Shown in pieces: positions 28,264 through 38,577 of a stretch of DNA of 46,352 nucleotides. Every line of letters starts with the position of its first letter. Position 1 is the stretch's first letter. Under the pieces are notes generated by a model that worked only from the letters and a program-made list of their open reading frames with translations, had not been told where the DNA came from and ran no database searches. Origin of the DNA: an uncultured Synechococcus sp. (GTDB taxonomy: Bacteria > Cyanobacteriota > Cyanobacteriia > PCC-6307 > Cyanobiaceae); contig CAJWZW010000005.1 in assembly GCA_913050565.1 (NCBI GenBank), positions 1 through 46,352 of the forward strand, given 5' to 3'. The position numbers and the translations under genes are program-made.

Positions 28264-29085
28264 TCAACCAAATCGCCCGGACACATAATCCTGCGTCACC
28301 TGTTGCTGGGGAGCATTGAAGATCTTTTCAGTTTCATTGAATTCCACCAGGTAGCCCACTTTTCCGCTTCCGCCTTCCACGGATTCAGCGTTGAAGAATG
28401 CGGTCATGTCACTCACCCGAACGGCCTGCTGCATGTTGTGCGTCACGATCACAATCGTGAAGCTTTTTTTCAGTTCATGCATGGTTTCCTCGATTTTCAG
28501 GGTTGAGATCGGGTCCAGTGCAGAACATGGCTCATCCATGAGAATGACTTCGGGTTGGATGGCGATGGTTCTTGCAATGCAGAGGCGCTGCTGTTGACCG
28601 CCCGAAAGGGAGTAGCCGCTTTCATTCAATTTGTCTTTGCATTCATCCCAGACGGCAGCCTGTCTCAAAGAGCGTTCAACCAATTCATCCATATCACCGG
28701 TGTAGCCATTGATTCTGGCTCCGAAAGCGATGTTTTCGTAGATGCTTTTAGGGAATGGATTGGGTTGCTGGAAGACCATCCCAATGCGCCTTCGCACCTC
28801 TACAGGATCAACATTGGGCCCGTACAAATCAACACCGTCAAACAAGACACGACCTTTGAGGGTGCATCCTTCAATCAGATCATTCATCCGGTTCAGTGCC
28901 CGAAGAACCGTTGATTTGCCGCAACCGGACGGTCCGATGAAGGCTGTTACTTTGCCACGCGGAATCTCGCAGAATACATTTTTGACAGCTTCGTTGCCTC
29001 CATAGCTGATTGTGGCGTTCTGCACTGAAAGTGCGGTGTTGTTGGAGGCACCAGTTTCTTCAGTTGAAGTTGTGGAAAGCGTCAT
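28264..29085 (-). CDS. pstB: phosphate ABC transporter ATP-binding protein
   Basis: [24 protein letters not shown]...[22 protein letters not shown]-type PstB motif. Confidence 0.96.
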   Translation of the reverse strand: MTLSTTSTEETGASNNTALSVQNATISYGGNEAVKNVFCEIPRGKVTAFIGPSGCGKSTVLRALNRMNDLIEGCTLKGRVLFDGVDLYGPNVDPVEVRRRIGMVFQQPNPFPKSIYENIAFGARINGYTGDMDELVERSLRQAAVWDECKDKLNESGYSLSGGQQQRLCIARTIAIQPEVILMDEPCSALDPISTLKIEETMHELKKSFTIVIVTHNMQQAVRVSDMTAFFNAESVEGGSGKVGYLVEFNETEKIFNAPQQQVTQDYVSGRFG

Positions 29086-29140
29086 GGCTTGAACAGTTGC
29101 CAGTCGATGAGTGCTGAGTTGGCCATGTTGTTGAATGTCG

Positions 29141-30058
29141 TCATCTTGAAGCGAATTGTCCAAGCCAGCGGGATACCAGGTTGAGGACTAAAATCATCGA
29201 AACAAGGACAAAAGAAGCGGACCAGGCGAGTTCGTTGTGAAATTCATAGGGCATGGTGGCGAAGTTGTAGATCAGAACGGAAAGTGATGCGATGGGCGCA
29301 AACAATCCATCCCCACTCAGCAGATCTGACCAGTAAGGAGAAAACAAAGCCGTGAAAATCAATGGCGCTGTTTCGCCGGCTGCTCTCGCGATTGCCAGAA
29401 CAACACCGGTCGCGATGGGTGTGAATGCGGTCGGCAATGTGATTCGAGCGATCATCACAAAACGGGATGCGCCAATACCGAGTGCCGCTCTGCGCAGATC
29501 ATCGGGAACCAGCTTGAGGCCTTCATCGGTTGTCTTGATGACCGTTGGCAGCATCAGGATCGCCAGTGCCATCCCTCCAGCAAGAGCGCTGTAGGAATTT
29601 CCGAAAATGATCCGACTCGTGACAATGGTTCCGTAAACAAACACACCCGCGATGATTGAGGGAACGCCGGATAAGACGTTGGTGCCGAAGCGTATGAACT
29701 GAGCGAACCACCCACTGCGCGAATACTCCGCAAGGAAGATTCCGCCCCCAACACCCACCGGTATCGCAATCAATGCTGCAATCAGCGTTACCACCAGGGT
29801 GCCGATCATTGCGTTGGCAATTCCACCACCCTCCAAACCGGGAGGTGGTGGAAGTTCAGTCAACAGACGGAGACTGATGGTGGCCCCTCCCTTGATCAGC
29901 ACATAACCAAGAACAAGAATCAGAGGAAGAACAGCGATGCCGGCAAAAATGGCGGCGACCATCGTCAGCAAGCGGCTGCTGACGTTTCGGGACGATGTCG
30001 GTTGGTAGGTGAGATCCGGAAGCCCATCCGTGGTGCGTCGGGCGGAAGTGAAGGACAT
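29141..30058 (-). CDS. pstA: phosphate ABC transporter permease PstA
   Basis: [30 protein letters not shown]...[13 protein letters not shown]; between pstB and pstC. Confidence 0.95.
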   Translation of the reverse strand: MSFTSARRTTDGLPDLTYQPTSSRNVSSRLLTMVAAIFAGIAVLPLILVLGYVLIKGGATISLRLLTELPPPPGLEGGGIANAMIGTLVVTLIAALIAIPVGVGGGIFLAEYSRSGWFAQFIRFGTNVLSGVPSIIAGVFVYGTIVTSRIIFGNSYSALAGGMALAILMLPTVIKTTDEGLKLVPDDLRRAALGIGASRFVMIARITLPTAFTPIATGVVLAIARAAGETAPLIFTALFSPYWSDLLSGDGLFAPIASLSVLIYNFATMPYEFHNELAWSASFVLVSMILVLNLVSRWLGQFASR

Positions 30059-30060
30059 AT

Positions 30061-31011
30061 TCAGTACTTCAGGCTCAGTCGTTTCACGAGCCACTGCGCC
30101 ATCACATTGACTCCCAGTGTGAGAACGATCAGGACGAATGCTGCGTACATCAGCGATGACACCTGTGAACCATCCGCTTCTCCGAACTGATTGGCCAGCA
30201 TTGCGGCAATGGTGTTGCCTGGAGCCAGCAGAGAAAGGCTGAAATTGTTGGAGTTGCCGATGATCATCGTCACAGCCATGGTCTCCCCCATGGCTCGACC
30301 GAGAGCCAGCATCACTCCGCCGACGATGCCGGATACGGCGGCCGGAAGAATCACATGGATCAGGGCCCCCCAGCGAGTCGTTCCGACGCCGTAGGCCGCC
30401 TGGCGCAATTTTCCAGGCACCTGATTGAGGGAATCTCTGGAGATAGCCGTGATGATGGGAAGGATCATCACAACCAGAATCAGCACGGCAGGGATTGTTC
30501 CAGGGCCCATCGGTGGCGTGCTGAAGATCGGCAACCAGTGAAAAGCCGTGTGCAGTAATTCAAGTCCGGGTCTGATGAACGGCTCCATCACAAAAATGGC
30601 CCAGAGACCCAGCACAACTGATGGAATCGCTGCCAGAAGCTCAACCATCAGACCGAGAAGATTGCGAATCCCGGGGGGAATGATGTTTTCGGTGATGAAG
30701 ATGGCCGTTCCCACTCCAAGGGGAACAGCGATCATCAGGGAGAGCAACGAGGTGAGCAGCGTCCCGTAGATCGCGGCACCTGCTCCGTATTCATCATCGA
30801 CGGGGTTCCAGTTGGAGGTCACCAGAAACTCCAACCCGTAGCGACCCATGGATTCCAGGCTGCCCCGGAACACAACGATCAAAATTGCAAAAAGAACAAC
30901 TGCGACGACAGAAGCGAGAGCAACGGTGATGTTTTTGAAACCGACATCGACCAACTTTTCCGCAACCGGCCGGTTTCGAAGTCGATACAGGTGGTCCTGA
31001 TCCGGAGCCAT
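30061..31011 (-). CDS. pstC: phosphate ABC transporter permease PstC
   Basis: YGTLLTSLLSLMIAVPLGVGTAIFITE...LAAIPSVVLGLWAIFV...GRAMGETMAVTMIIGN. Confidence 0.95.
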   Translation of the reverse strand: MAPDQDHLYRLRNRPVAEKLVDVGFKNITVALASVVAVVLFAILIVVFRGSLESMGRYGLEFLVTSNWNPVDDEYGAGAAIYGTLLTSLLSLMIAVPLGVGTAIFITENIIPPGIRNLLGLMVELLAAIPSVVLGLWAIFVMEPFIRPGLELLHTAFHWLPIFSTPPMGPGTIPAVLILVVMILPIITAISRDSLNQVPGKLRQAAYGVGTTRWGALIHVILPAAVSGIVGGVMLALGRAMGETMAVTMIIGNSNNFSLSLLAPGNTIAAMLANQFGEADGSQVSSLMYAAFVLIVLTLGVNVMAQWLVKRLSLKY

Positions 31012-31059
31012 TCCCGCAATGTCATGACTTCTTCAAGTTATCCACTGATCATCCCCAGC

Positions 31060-31078
31060 TCACTAAGACTGGTTTAAG
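31060..31078 (-). promoter_or_regulatory. candidate Pho box upstream of pstC
   Basis: minus strand CTTAAACC-agt-CTTAGTGA: two 8-mers spaced by 3 nt, ~50 nt upstream of pstC start. Confidence 0.35.
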
Positions 31079-31155
31079 GCCCCAGTCATCAGCGGCATGG
31101 ATGGTCTGGTCGCTCTGGAACCGGCCGTTAACTTGGATGATCAAAGGCTGTCGTT

Positions 31156-33144
31156 ATGGGCCGGATCGTTGGCATCGACCTGGGAACGACCAACTCGGTT
31201 GTGGCTGTCCTTGAGGCTGGACGTCCCCATGTGATCGCCAATGCCGAAGGTGGACGCACCACTCCATCCGTCGTCGGTTACAGCAAGGATCAGGAACTGG
31301 TCGTGGGTCAGCTGGCCCGACGTCAGCTGGTGCTGAGCCCCCGCAACACGTTCTCCAATCTCAAGCGATTTGTCGGGCGGGACTGGGACGAACTGGAGGA
31401 CAGCAGCCTGTCGGTTCCATACACCGTTCGCGCCAACGACCGCGGCCAGGTTCGGGTTCCCTGTCCAGTGACGGAACGGGAATATGCACCTGAGGAACTC
31501 GTTGCCAGCATCATCCGAAAACTGGTGGATGACGCGAGCACCTATCTGGGTGAACCCGTTGAAGCGGCTGTCGTCACAGTTCCGGCCTACTTCAATGATG
31601 CCCAGCGCCAGGCCACCAGAGACGCCGGACGTCTCGCCGGGATTTCAGTCGAGCGGATTCTCAACGAACCCACGGCAGCCGCTCTGGCCTATGGATTTGA
31701 TCGAAGTGCGGTCCGAAGGGCACTGGTGTTTGACCTGGGTGGCGGCACCTTCGATGTGTCGCTGCTGCGCATTGCGAATGGTGTGTTCGATGTGAAAGCC
31801 ACCAATGGCGACACACAGCTGGGAGGGAATGATTTCGACCAACGCATCGTCGACTGGATTGCCGATGCCTTTGAAAAGGAGAACGGAGTCGACCTGCGGC
31901 GTGATCGTCAGGCCCTTCAGCGCCTCACAGAAGCAGCTGAAAAAGCAAAACAGGAGTTGTCCGGCGTCATCAGCACACCCATCTCTCTGCCCTTCATCGC
32001 CACCGGTGATGACGGACCGCTGCATGTGGAGACCAGCCTGGATCGCAGCACCTTTGAAGGGCTTTGCCCGGATTTGCTCGATCGTCTGTTGACGCCGGTG
32101 CAGTCGGCGCTGCGGGATTCCGGCTGGGCTGCCGATGACATTGACGATGTCGTCCTTGTTGGCGGAGCCACACGGATGCCCATGGTGCAGCAGCTGGTGC
32201 GCACCCTCGTGCCGCTGGATCCCTGCCAATCGGTCAACCCGGATGAGGTTGTGGCGATCGGTGCGGCCGTTCAGGCGGGAATTCTCACCGGTGAGCTGCG
32301 GGACCTGCTTCTGAATGACGTCACCCCGCTGTCTCTGGGACTGGAAACGGTCGGTGGATTGATGAAGGTGCTGATTCCGAGGAACACCCCGATTCCGGTT
32401 CGTCAGTCGGATGTTTTCAGCACCTCGGAAACCAATCAGTCCTCCGTTGAAATCCACGTCTGGCAGGGGGAGCGTCAGATGGCTGCTGACAACAAATCCC
32501 TCGGGCGTTTTCGCCTCTCAGGGATTCCTCCTGCCCCCCGCGGAGTCCCCCAGGTTCAGGTGGCCTTCGATATCGATGCCAACGGTCTGCTGCAGGTCAG
32601 TGCCACGGATCGCACCACGGGTCGCAAGCAGTCTGTGTCCATTCAGGGCGGCTCCAATCTCAATGAGGATGAGGTGACAGCCCTGCTGGCGGAAGCGGAA
32701 GCCAGGGCTGATGAAGACCGGCGCAAGCGCAATCAGATCGAACGCAGCAACCGCGCTCAGACGCTGGTTGCTCAGGCAGAACGACGGCTTCGTGATGCAG
32801 CCCTTGAGCTGGGACCCTATGGAGCGGAACGGCAGCAGCGTGCCGTGGAAATGGCCATGCGCGATGTGCAGGACTGCCTTGCCCAGGACGATCTTCAGGA
32901 ACTTGATCTGTGCGTCAGCGGATTGGAGGAAGCCCTGTTTGGTCTGAACCGGCGCTTGTCGGCGGAGCGGCAGGTGGACAGCAATCCCCTCCAGGGGATC
33001 CGCAGCACCCTGGGATCCCTCAAGGACGAATTATTCGCTGACGACTGGGATGACGATCCCTGGGCCGCGCCCAGCCGGGGGCCCCGCGATCGGGGCATGA
33101 GTCGGCGGGATTCCGATCCCTGGGACGATGACTTCTACCGCTGA
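31156..33144 (+). CDS. dnaK: molecular chaperone DnaK (Hsp70)
   Basis: GIDLGTTNSVVAV, VPAYFNDAQRQATRDAGRLAG, NEPTAAALAYG, LVFDLGGGTFDVSLL. Confidence 0.97.
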   Translation: MGRIVGIDLGTTNSVVAVLEAGRPHVIANAEGGRTTPSVVGYSKDQELVVGQLARRQLVLSPRNTFSNLKRFVGRDWDELEDSSLSVPYTVRANDRGQVRVPCPVTEREYAPEELVASIIRKLVDDASTYLGEPVEAAVVTVPAYFNDAQRQATRDAGRLAGISVERILNEPTAAALAYGFDRSAVRRALVFDLGGGTFDVSLLRIANGVFDVKATNGDTQLGGNDFDQRIVDWIADAFEKENGVDLRRDRQALQRLTEAAEKAKQELSGVISTPISLPFIATGDDGPLHVETSLDRSTFEGLCPDLLDRLLTPVQSALRDSGWAADDIDDVVLVGGATRMPMVQQLVRTLVPLDPCQSVNPDEVVAIGAAVQAGILTGELRDLLLNDVTPLSLGLETVGGLMKVLIPRNTPIPVRQSDVFSTSETNQSSVEIHVWQGERQMAADNKSLGRFRLSGIPPAPRGVPQVQVAFDIDANGLLQVSATDRTTGRKQSVSIQGGSNLNEDEVTALLAEAEARADEDRRKRNQIERSNRAQTLVAQAERRLRDAALELGPYGAERQQRAVEMAMRDVQDCLAQDDLQELDLCVSGLEEALFGLNRRLSAERQVDSNPLQGIRSTLGSLKDELFADDWDDDPWAAPSRGPRDRGMSRRDSDPWDDDFYR

Positions 33145-34027
33145 GCCTGATTACTGGTCGCTGCTGGGGCTTCGTTCCGATGCCGGTGCCGACCAGTTGA
33201 AGAGGGCCTTTCGCCGGGAAGCCCGGCGCTGGCATCCGGATCTCAACGGCAATGATCCTGTCGCTGAGGAACGGTTCAAGCTCGTCAATGAGGCCTATGC
33301 GGTTCTGAGTGATCCCAGGCGTCGTCGCGCCTGGGAACAGGGCACTGATGGGGCTGGGTCCATGCCGGACGATCCCTTCGCCACAGGATTTCCGTCTTTC
33401 GAGGAGTACTGCGATGTCGTCCTTGGCATTTCGGTGGATCCTGAACCCCGTCCACAGGACCCTCCGGCGCGGGCTGCTGAGCCACCTGTGGCCTCACCGC
33501 CGCCGCCGCCGCCGGTGCGTGCGGATGAGGATGTTGAATCCGTGGTCGACCTGACTCCCGATCAGGCCCTTCATGGCACCACCGTTGAGCTCAGCCTTGC
33601 CGATGGCACGGTGATCGAGCTCCAGACACCGCCTCAGGCGGGGGATGGGTGGCGATTGCGCCTGGAGGGCGTTGCGCCCGGCGGGCGGGATCACTTCCTT
33701 CAGTTGCGGGTGGTGACGCCTGAGGGTCTTCGCATTGACGGCCTGAGAGTGCATTACCGCCTGGAGCTGTTTCCACCGGATGCGGCTCTGGGATGTGCGG
33801 TGGATGTGCCGACGCTGGATGGGATGGTCACGCTTCAGGTGCCACCGGGTTCATCCAGTGGACGGTTGTTGCGCCTGCGCGGCCGAGGCTTGGAGGATGA
33901 GGAAAACGAACGATGCGGGGATCAGCTGGTTGAGATCGTTGTGGTGATCCCAGCCGATCTCGGTGATGCGGAATGCGCGCTTTACAGACGTCTTCAGGAG
34001 CTTGCCGCCGAAGCGGATCAGCTTTGA
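33128..34027 (+). CDS. DnaJ-family J-domain protein (no zinc finger)
   Basis: YWSLLGLRSDAGADQLKRAFRREARRWHPDLNGND...KLVNEAYAVLSDPRRR; C-terminal substrate-binding-like region, no CxxCxGxG repeats. Confidence 0.92.
   Translation: MTSTAEPDYWSLLGLRSDAGADQLKRAFRREARRWHPDLNGNDPVAEERFKLVNEAYAVLSDPRRRRAWEQGTDGAGSMPDDPFATGFPSFEEYCDVVLGISVDPEPRPQDPPARAAEPPVASPPPPPPVRADEDVESVVDLTPDQALHGTTVELSLADGTVIELQTPPQAGDGWRLRLEGVAPGGRDHFLQLRVVTPEGLRIDGLRVHYRLELFPPDAALGCAVDVPTLDGMVTLQVPPGSSSGRLLRLRGRGLEDEENERCGDQLVEIVVVIPADLGDAECALYRRLQELAAEADQL
33498..33514 (+). repeat. CCG trinucleotide run encoding six prolines in the J-domain protein linker
   Basis: ccgccgccgccgccgcc within dnaJ-like gene (ASPPPPPPVRAD). Confidence 0.85.
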
Positions 34028-34070
34028 ATTGGAACGATGAGAGACTCCGGACTGTTCCGGTCCACTGCCG

Positions 34071-34496
34071 ATGCGCGTCAACGTGTTGCTGTTCGATGCC
34101 GGTACCGACAGCGAAGGCATCCATTCCCTGGAGATCTCCGGACGAACGGTTGTCTTGTTGTTCGAGAACAGTGAAGACGCCGAGCGTTATGCGGGGCTGC
34201 TTGAAGCCCAGGATTTCCCTGTGCCAACTGTGGAATCACTCGAGAAGGAAGATGTTGAATTCTTCTGTCGGGAAGCCGGCTATGAGGCGCGTTTCATCGA
34301 ATCCGGTTTCGTTCCGGAATCCGATGAAGAACGGATGTTCATGGCTCCCCCTGAGGCCAATCGAGATGTGAGCAACTGGAAGGACGCCGAGGACGCCAAC
34401 GGAGATGCAGCTCAGGTCGCCGATGCCTCGGCGCCTGAGCCCGGTGAAAATCCGGAACTCGATGCGATGCGGCGCCGTCTCGAGGGATTGCTCTGA
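34071..34496 (+). CDS. DUF3110-like protein
   Basis: MRVNVLLFDAGTDSEGIHSLEISGRTVVLLFENSEDAERYAGLLEAQDFPVPTVE... Confidence 0.75.
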   Translation: MRVNVLLFDAGTDSEGIHSLEISGRTVVLLFENSEDAERYAGLLEAQDFPVPTVESLEKEDVEFFCREAGYEARFIESGFVPESDEERMFMAPPEANRDVSNWKDAEDANGDAAQVADASAPEPGENPELDAMRRRLEGLL

Positions 34497-34500
34497 ACCC

Positions 34501-35478
34501 ATGGCTGGTTTTGATCCCTCCCTTCAACCGTCCGACTCCCGTGGCCATCTGCTCACTGAGCAGAGCAACGAGCGCAGCACGCGCCTGGATCAGCTTGAGA
34601 CGAAGGATCTGGTGAATCTTTTTGTGGAGGAGGACCGACGGCCTCAGGAAGCGGTCTCCGCTGCATCCGCTGTTCTTGCCGAAGCGGTGGACGCCATTGT
34701 TGAACGCCTGCGCAATGGTGGAAGGCTTTTCTATCTCGGGGCCGGCACATCAGGTCGACTGGGGGTTCTCGATGCGGCGGAATGTCCTCCGACCTTCTGC
34801 AGCGATCCACAGCTGGTGCAGGGGGTGCTGGCCGGTGGTGCTCCCGCTCTGCTGCGCAGTTCCGAGGGCCTGGAGGATCTTGAGGAGGCCGGTCGTGCCG
34901 ACCTTGAGGACAGAGGATTTGCGAGCGGAGATTGTCTGGTCGGCATCGCCGCAGGTGGCACCACGCCGTATGTCCGGGGTGGACTGCATCACGCCCAGAG
35001 TCTCGGAGCCTTGTCGATTGCCATGGCGTGTGTTCCCGCCGAGCAGGCTCCCTTACCCTGCGACCTCGACATCCGCCTGCTGACAGGGCCTGAACTCTTA
35101 ACCGGCTCAACACGGTTAAAGGCCGGCACCGCCACAAAAATGGCCCTCAACATCCTGTCCACTGGCGTGATGGTGCGCCTTGGCAAGGTCTACGGCAATC
35201 GGATGGTGGATGTGTCCGCCAGCAACAGCAAACTGGTGGATCGCTCCCTGCGGATCCTGCAGGATCTGGCCGGTGTGAAACGCAGCGAGGGGTTGCAGCT
35301 GCTGACCGCGGCTGACGGCTCGGTGAAGACGGCTCTGCTGATGACCGCCGCCGATCTTTCCGCTGATCAGGCGAAGAACCTGCTCCAGCAGCACGACCAA
35401 CAGCTGCGTCCGGCACTGCTGGCCCTTGGTGCCGATCTTTCAGAGCTTTCTCAGCCCTCAACCGCCGGGCCCCAGTAG
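34501..35478 (+). CDS. murQ: N-acetylmuramic acid 6-phosphate etherase
   Basis: LLTEQSNERSTRLDQL; GGRLFYLGAGTSGRLGVLDAAECPPTF; GTATKMALNILSTGVMVRLGKVYGNRMVD. Confidence 0.96.
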   Translation: MAGFDPSLQPSDSRGHLLTEQSNERSTRLDQLETKDLVNLFVEEDRRPQEAVSAASAVLAEAVDAIVERLRNGGRLFYLGAGTSGRLGVLDAAECPPTFCSDPQLVQGVLAGGAPALLRSSEGLEDLEEAGRADLEDRGFASGDCLVGIAAGGTTPYVRGGLHHAQSLGALSIAMACVPAEQAPLPCDLDIRLLTGPELLTGSTRLKAGTATKMALNILSTGVMVRLGKVYGNRMVDVSASNSKLVDRSLRILQDLAGVKRSEGLQLLTAADGSVKTALLMTAADLSADQAKNLLQQHDQQLRPALLALGADLSELSQPSTAGPQ

Positions 35479-36350
35479 GGCTCAACGAACAGATCAAGAC
35501 GTCGGCGCGTCTCCGTCGGCACCTGGTCGGCTGGTGTGATCAGCGCCTGTGCCAGAGCCTGATGGGCCACAGACGCCGGACGCTCCAGGGCGATCTGTTG
35601 CACCAGTCGGCTCAGGATCGGTTCCGTGGCCCTGGCATTGGCCTGAAGATTGCCGATCACCATCTCAACGCTCACCGCCTCGTGCTCGCTGTGCCAGCAG
35701 TCGAAGTCGGTCACCATGCTGAGCGAGGCATAGGCCAGTTCCGCTTCACGCGCCAGCCGAGACTCGGTGTGGTTGGTCATGCCGATCACCGAGCATCCCC
35801 AGCTTCGATACAGCTCGCTCTCCGCGCGGGTTGAGAAGGCGGGCCCCTCCATGCAGAGATAAGTTCCACCGCGGTGGAGCTGATGACCGCCAGGAATCTC
35901 CGCCTCGGCAGCATTCGCCAGAAGGGAACTCAGCTCCGGACAGAAGGGATCAGCCAGGCTGACGTGGGCAACGCACCCTTCGCCGAAAAATGACTGCGGC
36001 CGCTGATGGGTTCGATCGATGAACTGCGAAGGAACCACCATGTCCCTCGGTCGCAGATGCTCCTGAAGTGACCCAACGGCAGAGACCGAGATCAGCCAGC
36101 GCACCCCCAGTTTTCGCATGGCCCAGATGTTGGCCCGGTAGGGCACTTCGCTCGGCAGCAGGTGGTGATGGCATCCATGCCTGGCCAGGAAAACGGTTTC
36201 AACCCCTTCAAGCGTTCCCAGCCGAAACGCGTCAGAGGGACGTCCGAAAGGTGTGTCGAGCCTGATCTCCCTGACGTCCCTGAGGCCTGGCATTGCATAC
36301 AACCCGCTGCCGCCGATCACACCGACACGGGCCTGGGAGAGGTCGGGCAT
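35451..36350 (-). CDS. mtnP: S-methyl-5'-thioadenosine phosphorylase
   Basis: [84 protein letters not shown]. Confidence 0.93.
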   Translation of the reverse strand: MPDLSQARVGVIGGSGLYAMPGLRDVREIRLDTPFGRPSDAFRLGTLEGVETVFLARHGCHHHLLPSEVPYRANIWAMRKLGVRWLISVSAVGSLQEHLRPRDMVVPSQFIDRTHQRPQSFFGEGCVAHVSLADPFCPELSSLLANAAEAEIPGGHQLHRGGTYLCMEGPAFSTRAESELYRSWGCSVIGMTNHTESRLAREAELAYASLSMVTDFDCWHSEHEAVSVEMVIGNLQANARATEPILSRLVQQIALERPASVAHQALAQALITPADQVPTETRRRLDLFVEPYWGPAVEG

Positions 36351-36390
36351 ACGCGATGTCTCTTTACACTCCAGTTTTGCTCGCGCCACC

Positions 36391-36834
36391 ATGACCAAGG
36401 CCCTGATGGATACCGAGGCAGGCCTGATCGAGCTCGAGCTGTTCGAGACCGATGCACCGAAAACCGTTGCCAATTTTGTGAAACTGGCGAAAGACGGCTT
36501 CTACGACGGCCTCGCTTTTCACCGTGTGATTCCTGGCTTCATGGCTCAGGGTGGATGCCCCAACAGTCGCGACGGTGCTCGCGGCATGGCGGGTACAGGT
36601 GGACCCGGCTATCAGATCGACTGCGAGATCAACGGCCAGAAGCATCAGTCAGGAACGCTTGCCATGGCGCATGCCGGCCGCAACACCGGTGGATCGCAGT
36701 TCTACATCTGCCATGAGGCCCAACCCCACCTTGATGGTGTGCACACCGTTTTCGGCCTCACAGGGAACATGGATGTGGTGCTGAAGCTCACCAACGGTTC
36801 CCGCATCAACAAGGTGACGATTCAGGAGGGCTGA
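36391..36834 (+). CDS. cyclophilin-type peptidyl-prolyl cis-trans isomerase
   Basis: [45 protein letters not shown]...[31 protein letters not shown]. Confidence 0.97.
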   Translation: MTKALMDTEAGLIELELFETDAPKTVANFVKLAKDGFYDGLAFHRVIPGFMAQGGCPNSRDGARGMAGTGGPGYQIDCEINGQKHQSGTLAMAHAGRNTGGSQFYICHEAQPHLDGVHTVFGLTGNMDVVLKLTNGSRINKVTIQEG

Positions 36835-38370
36835 TCAGCTCCGTTTCCAGTGCAGCAGTGAGGGGCCGTTTTCCAACAGTCCTTCGCTGTCGTTGTCCAG
36901 CAGATCCTTGAGCTGACGTTCCACCCTCTCCAGGGTCTGGGGAGGGTGAAGTGCCATGCGCTCGGTGGGAACTCGCATCAATCCCACCCGTTCCGTGGCG
37001 GCCATGGACGCGATCCTGCGAATCATGGATGAAGCGTCTCTCGCGTCGGGCGAGAGTTTCCAGACGAACTGAGGCCGATCCCAGAGAGCCAGCAGTCGGG
37101 GTTCATGCAGTGCTTCAAGGCTGAAGCCATTCGCCTCTGCGATGCCTTCCACCTCCATCCTCACGGTGGACCAGTTCTCCGGACCGACATTCACCGCGAG
37201 TGCCAGAACCATGCAGGGGTTTTCCGATTCGAACAGGTGACCAAGCTTTTCCCGCTTTGTCTCCAGATACTCCGCATTGTGAGCACCGGGGTCCATCACC
37301 AGTGGAACCCGCTCCTCCACGTTCAGTCCGTAACCGCCGAGGCCTGCGATCTTGCGTGGATTGTTGGTCAGCAACCTGAGGCGGTGAATGCCGAGATCCG
37401 ACAGGATCTGCGCCCCAACGCCGTAGTTGCGCAGGTCAGCGGGGAATCCAAGCCGCTCGTTGGCTTCCACCGTGTCCAGTCCCGCCTCCTGCAGGCTGTA
37501 GGCCTTCATCTTGTTGATGAGTCCGATCCCACGGCCCTCCTGTCGCAGATAAACCACGACGCCTTCCCCCTCAGCGTCGATCTGACGAAGTGCAGCCTCC
37601 AGTTGTGGACGACAGTCGCAACGCAGGGATCCGAAGGCATCACCGGTGAGACATTCCGAATGCATCCGCACGAGCACGGGCTCGGTCAGAGCGTTTGGGT
37701 CCCCTTTGATGATGGCCAGATGTTCACTGCCATCCAGCTCGTTCTGATATCCCACCATTTTGAACGTGCCGAACTGGCTGGGAAGCTCTGCCTGAGCCTT
37801 GCGCTGCACGAACCGCTCGTTCTCCAGCCTGTAGCTGATCAGGTCCGCAATGCTGATCAGCTTCAGGCCCCAGCGATCGGCGTAAGCCCGCAGTTCCGGA
37901 AGACGGGCCATGGACCCATCCTGGTTCTGGATTTCGCAAATCACACCTGAGGGCGTGAGACCTGCCAACTGGGAGAGGTCCACCGCCGCTTCTGTATGAC
38001 CGGCGCGTTTGAGGACGCCGCCTGGCTTCGCTCGGAGTGGAAAGATGTGCCCGGGACGACGCAGTTCCGCTGGGCGGGTTGCCGGATTCAGAGCAACCTG
38101 GATTGTGGCGGCGCGGTCCTCCGCTGAAATGCCGGTGGTCACACCGTGCTCAATGCCGGCGTCGATGCTCACCGTGAAGGCGGTCTCGTTGGCATCGGTG
38201 TTGCGATCAACCATCAGAGGCAGATCGAGTTCATCGAGCCGCTGCCCCTCCATCGCCAGACAGATCAGACCACGCGCCTCTGTGGCCATGAAATTGATGG
38301 CCTCAGGTGTGGCGAACTGGGCCGCACAGATCAGGTCTCCCTCGTTCTCCCTCTGTTCGTCATCCACCAC
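36835..38370 (-). CDS. ribBA: bifunctional DHBP synthase / GTP cyclohydrolase II; true N-terminus probably upstream of 38370
   Basis: [16 protein letters not shown] (RibB), [53 protein letters not shown] (RibA zinc site), RQEGRGIGL. Confidence 0.95.
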   Translation of the reverse strand: MVDDEQRENEGDLICAAQFATPEAINFMATEARGLICLAMEGQRLDELDLPLMVDRNTDANETAFTVSIDAGIEHGVTTGISAEDRAATIQVALNPATRPAELRRPGHIFPLRAKPGGVLKRAGHTEAAVDLSQLAGLTPSGVICEIQNQDGSMARLPELRAYADRWGLKLISIADLISYRLENERFVQRKAQAELPSQFGTFKMVGYQNELDGSEHLAIIKGDPNALTEPVLVRMHSECLTGDAFGSLRCDCRPQLEAALRQIDAEGEGVVVYLRQEGRGIGLINKMKAYSLQEAGLDTVEANERLGFPADLRNYGVGAQILSDLGIHRLRLLTNNPRKIAGLGGYGLNVEERVPLVMDPGAHNAEYLETKREKLGHLFESENPCMVLALAVNVGPENWSTVRMEVEGIAEANGFSLEALHEPRLLALWDRPQFVWKLSPDARDASSMIRRIASMAATERVGLMRVPTERMALHPPQTLERVERQLKDLLDNDSEGLLENGPSLLHWKRS

Positions 38371-38577
38371 GACGATGCAGGCACCGTTGCGGATGTCAGC
38401 CAGAGCATCAGCGATGGAATCGAAGCGGATCGGTGCTTCCGATCGGGTCGCAGCGATGGAGTCCAGAGTCCTGATTCTTAATGATTGTGTTCATTATCAA
38501 CGATCGCTCTCTGTACGATCGACAGTTGGTAGTTGGTATCGATGGCGGGTAGCAATTGGTCTGCGGTGGAGGGCATG

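Noticed and set aside
27965-28288. 107-aa ORF spanning the tRNA-Ser gene
   Set aside because: Translates through a complete tRNA and its terminator, so it is spurious.
31645-32457. 270-aa ORF antisense to dnaK
   Set aside because: Shadow ORF opposite highly conserved DnaK; no domain recognisable.
37105-37950. 281-aa ORF antisense to ribBA
   Set aside because: Complement of a confident ribBA coding region.
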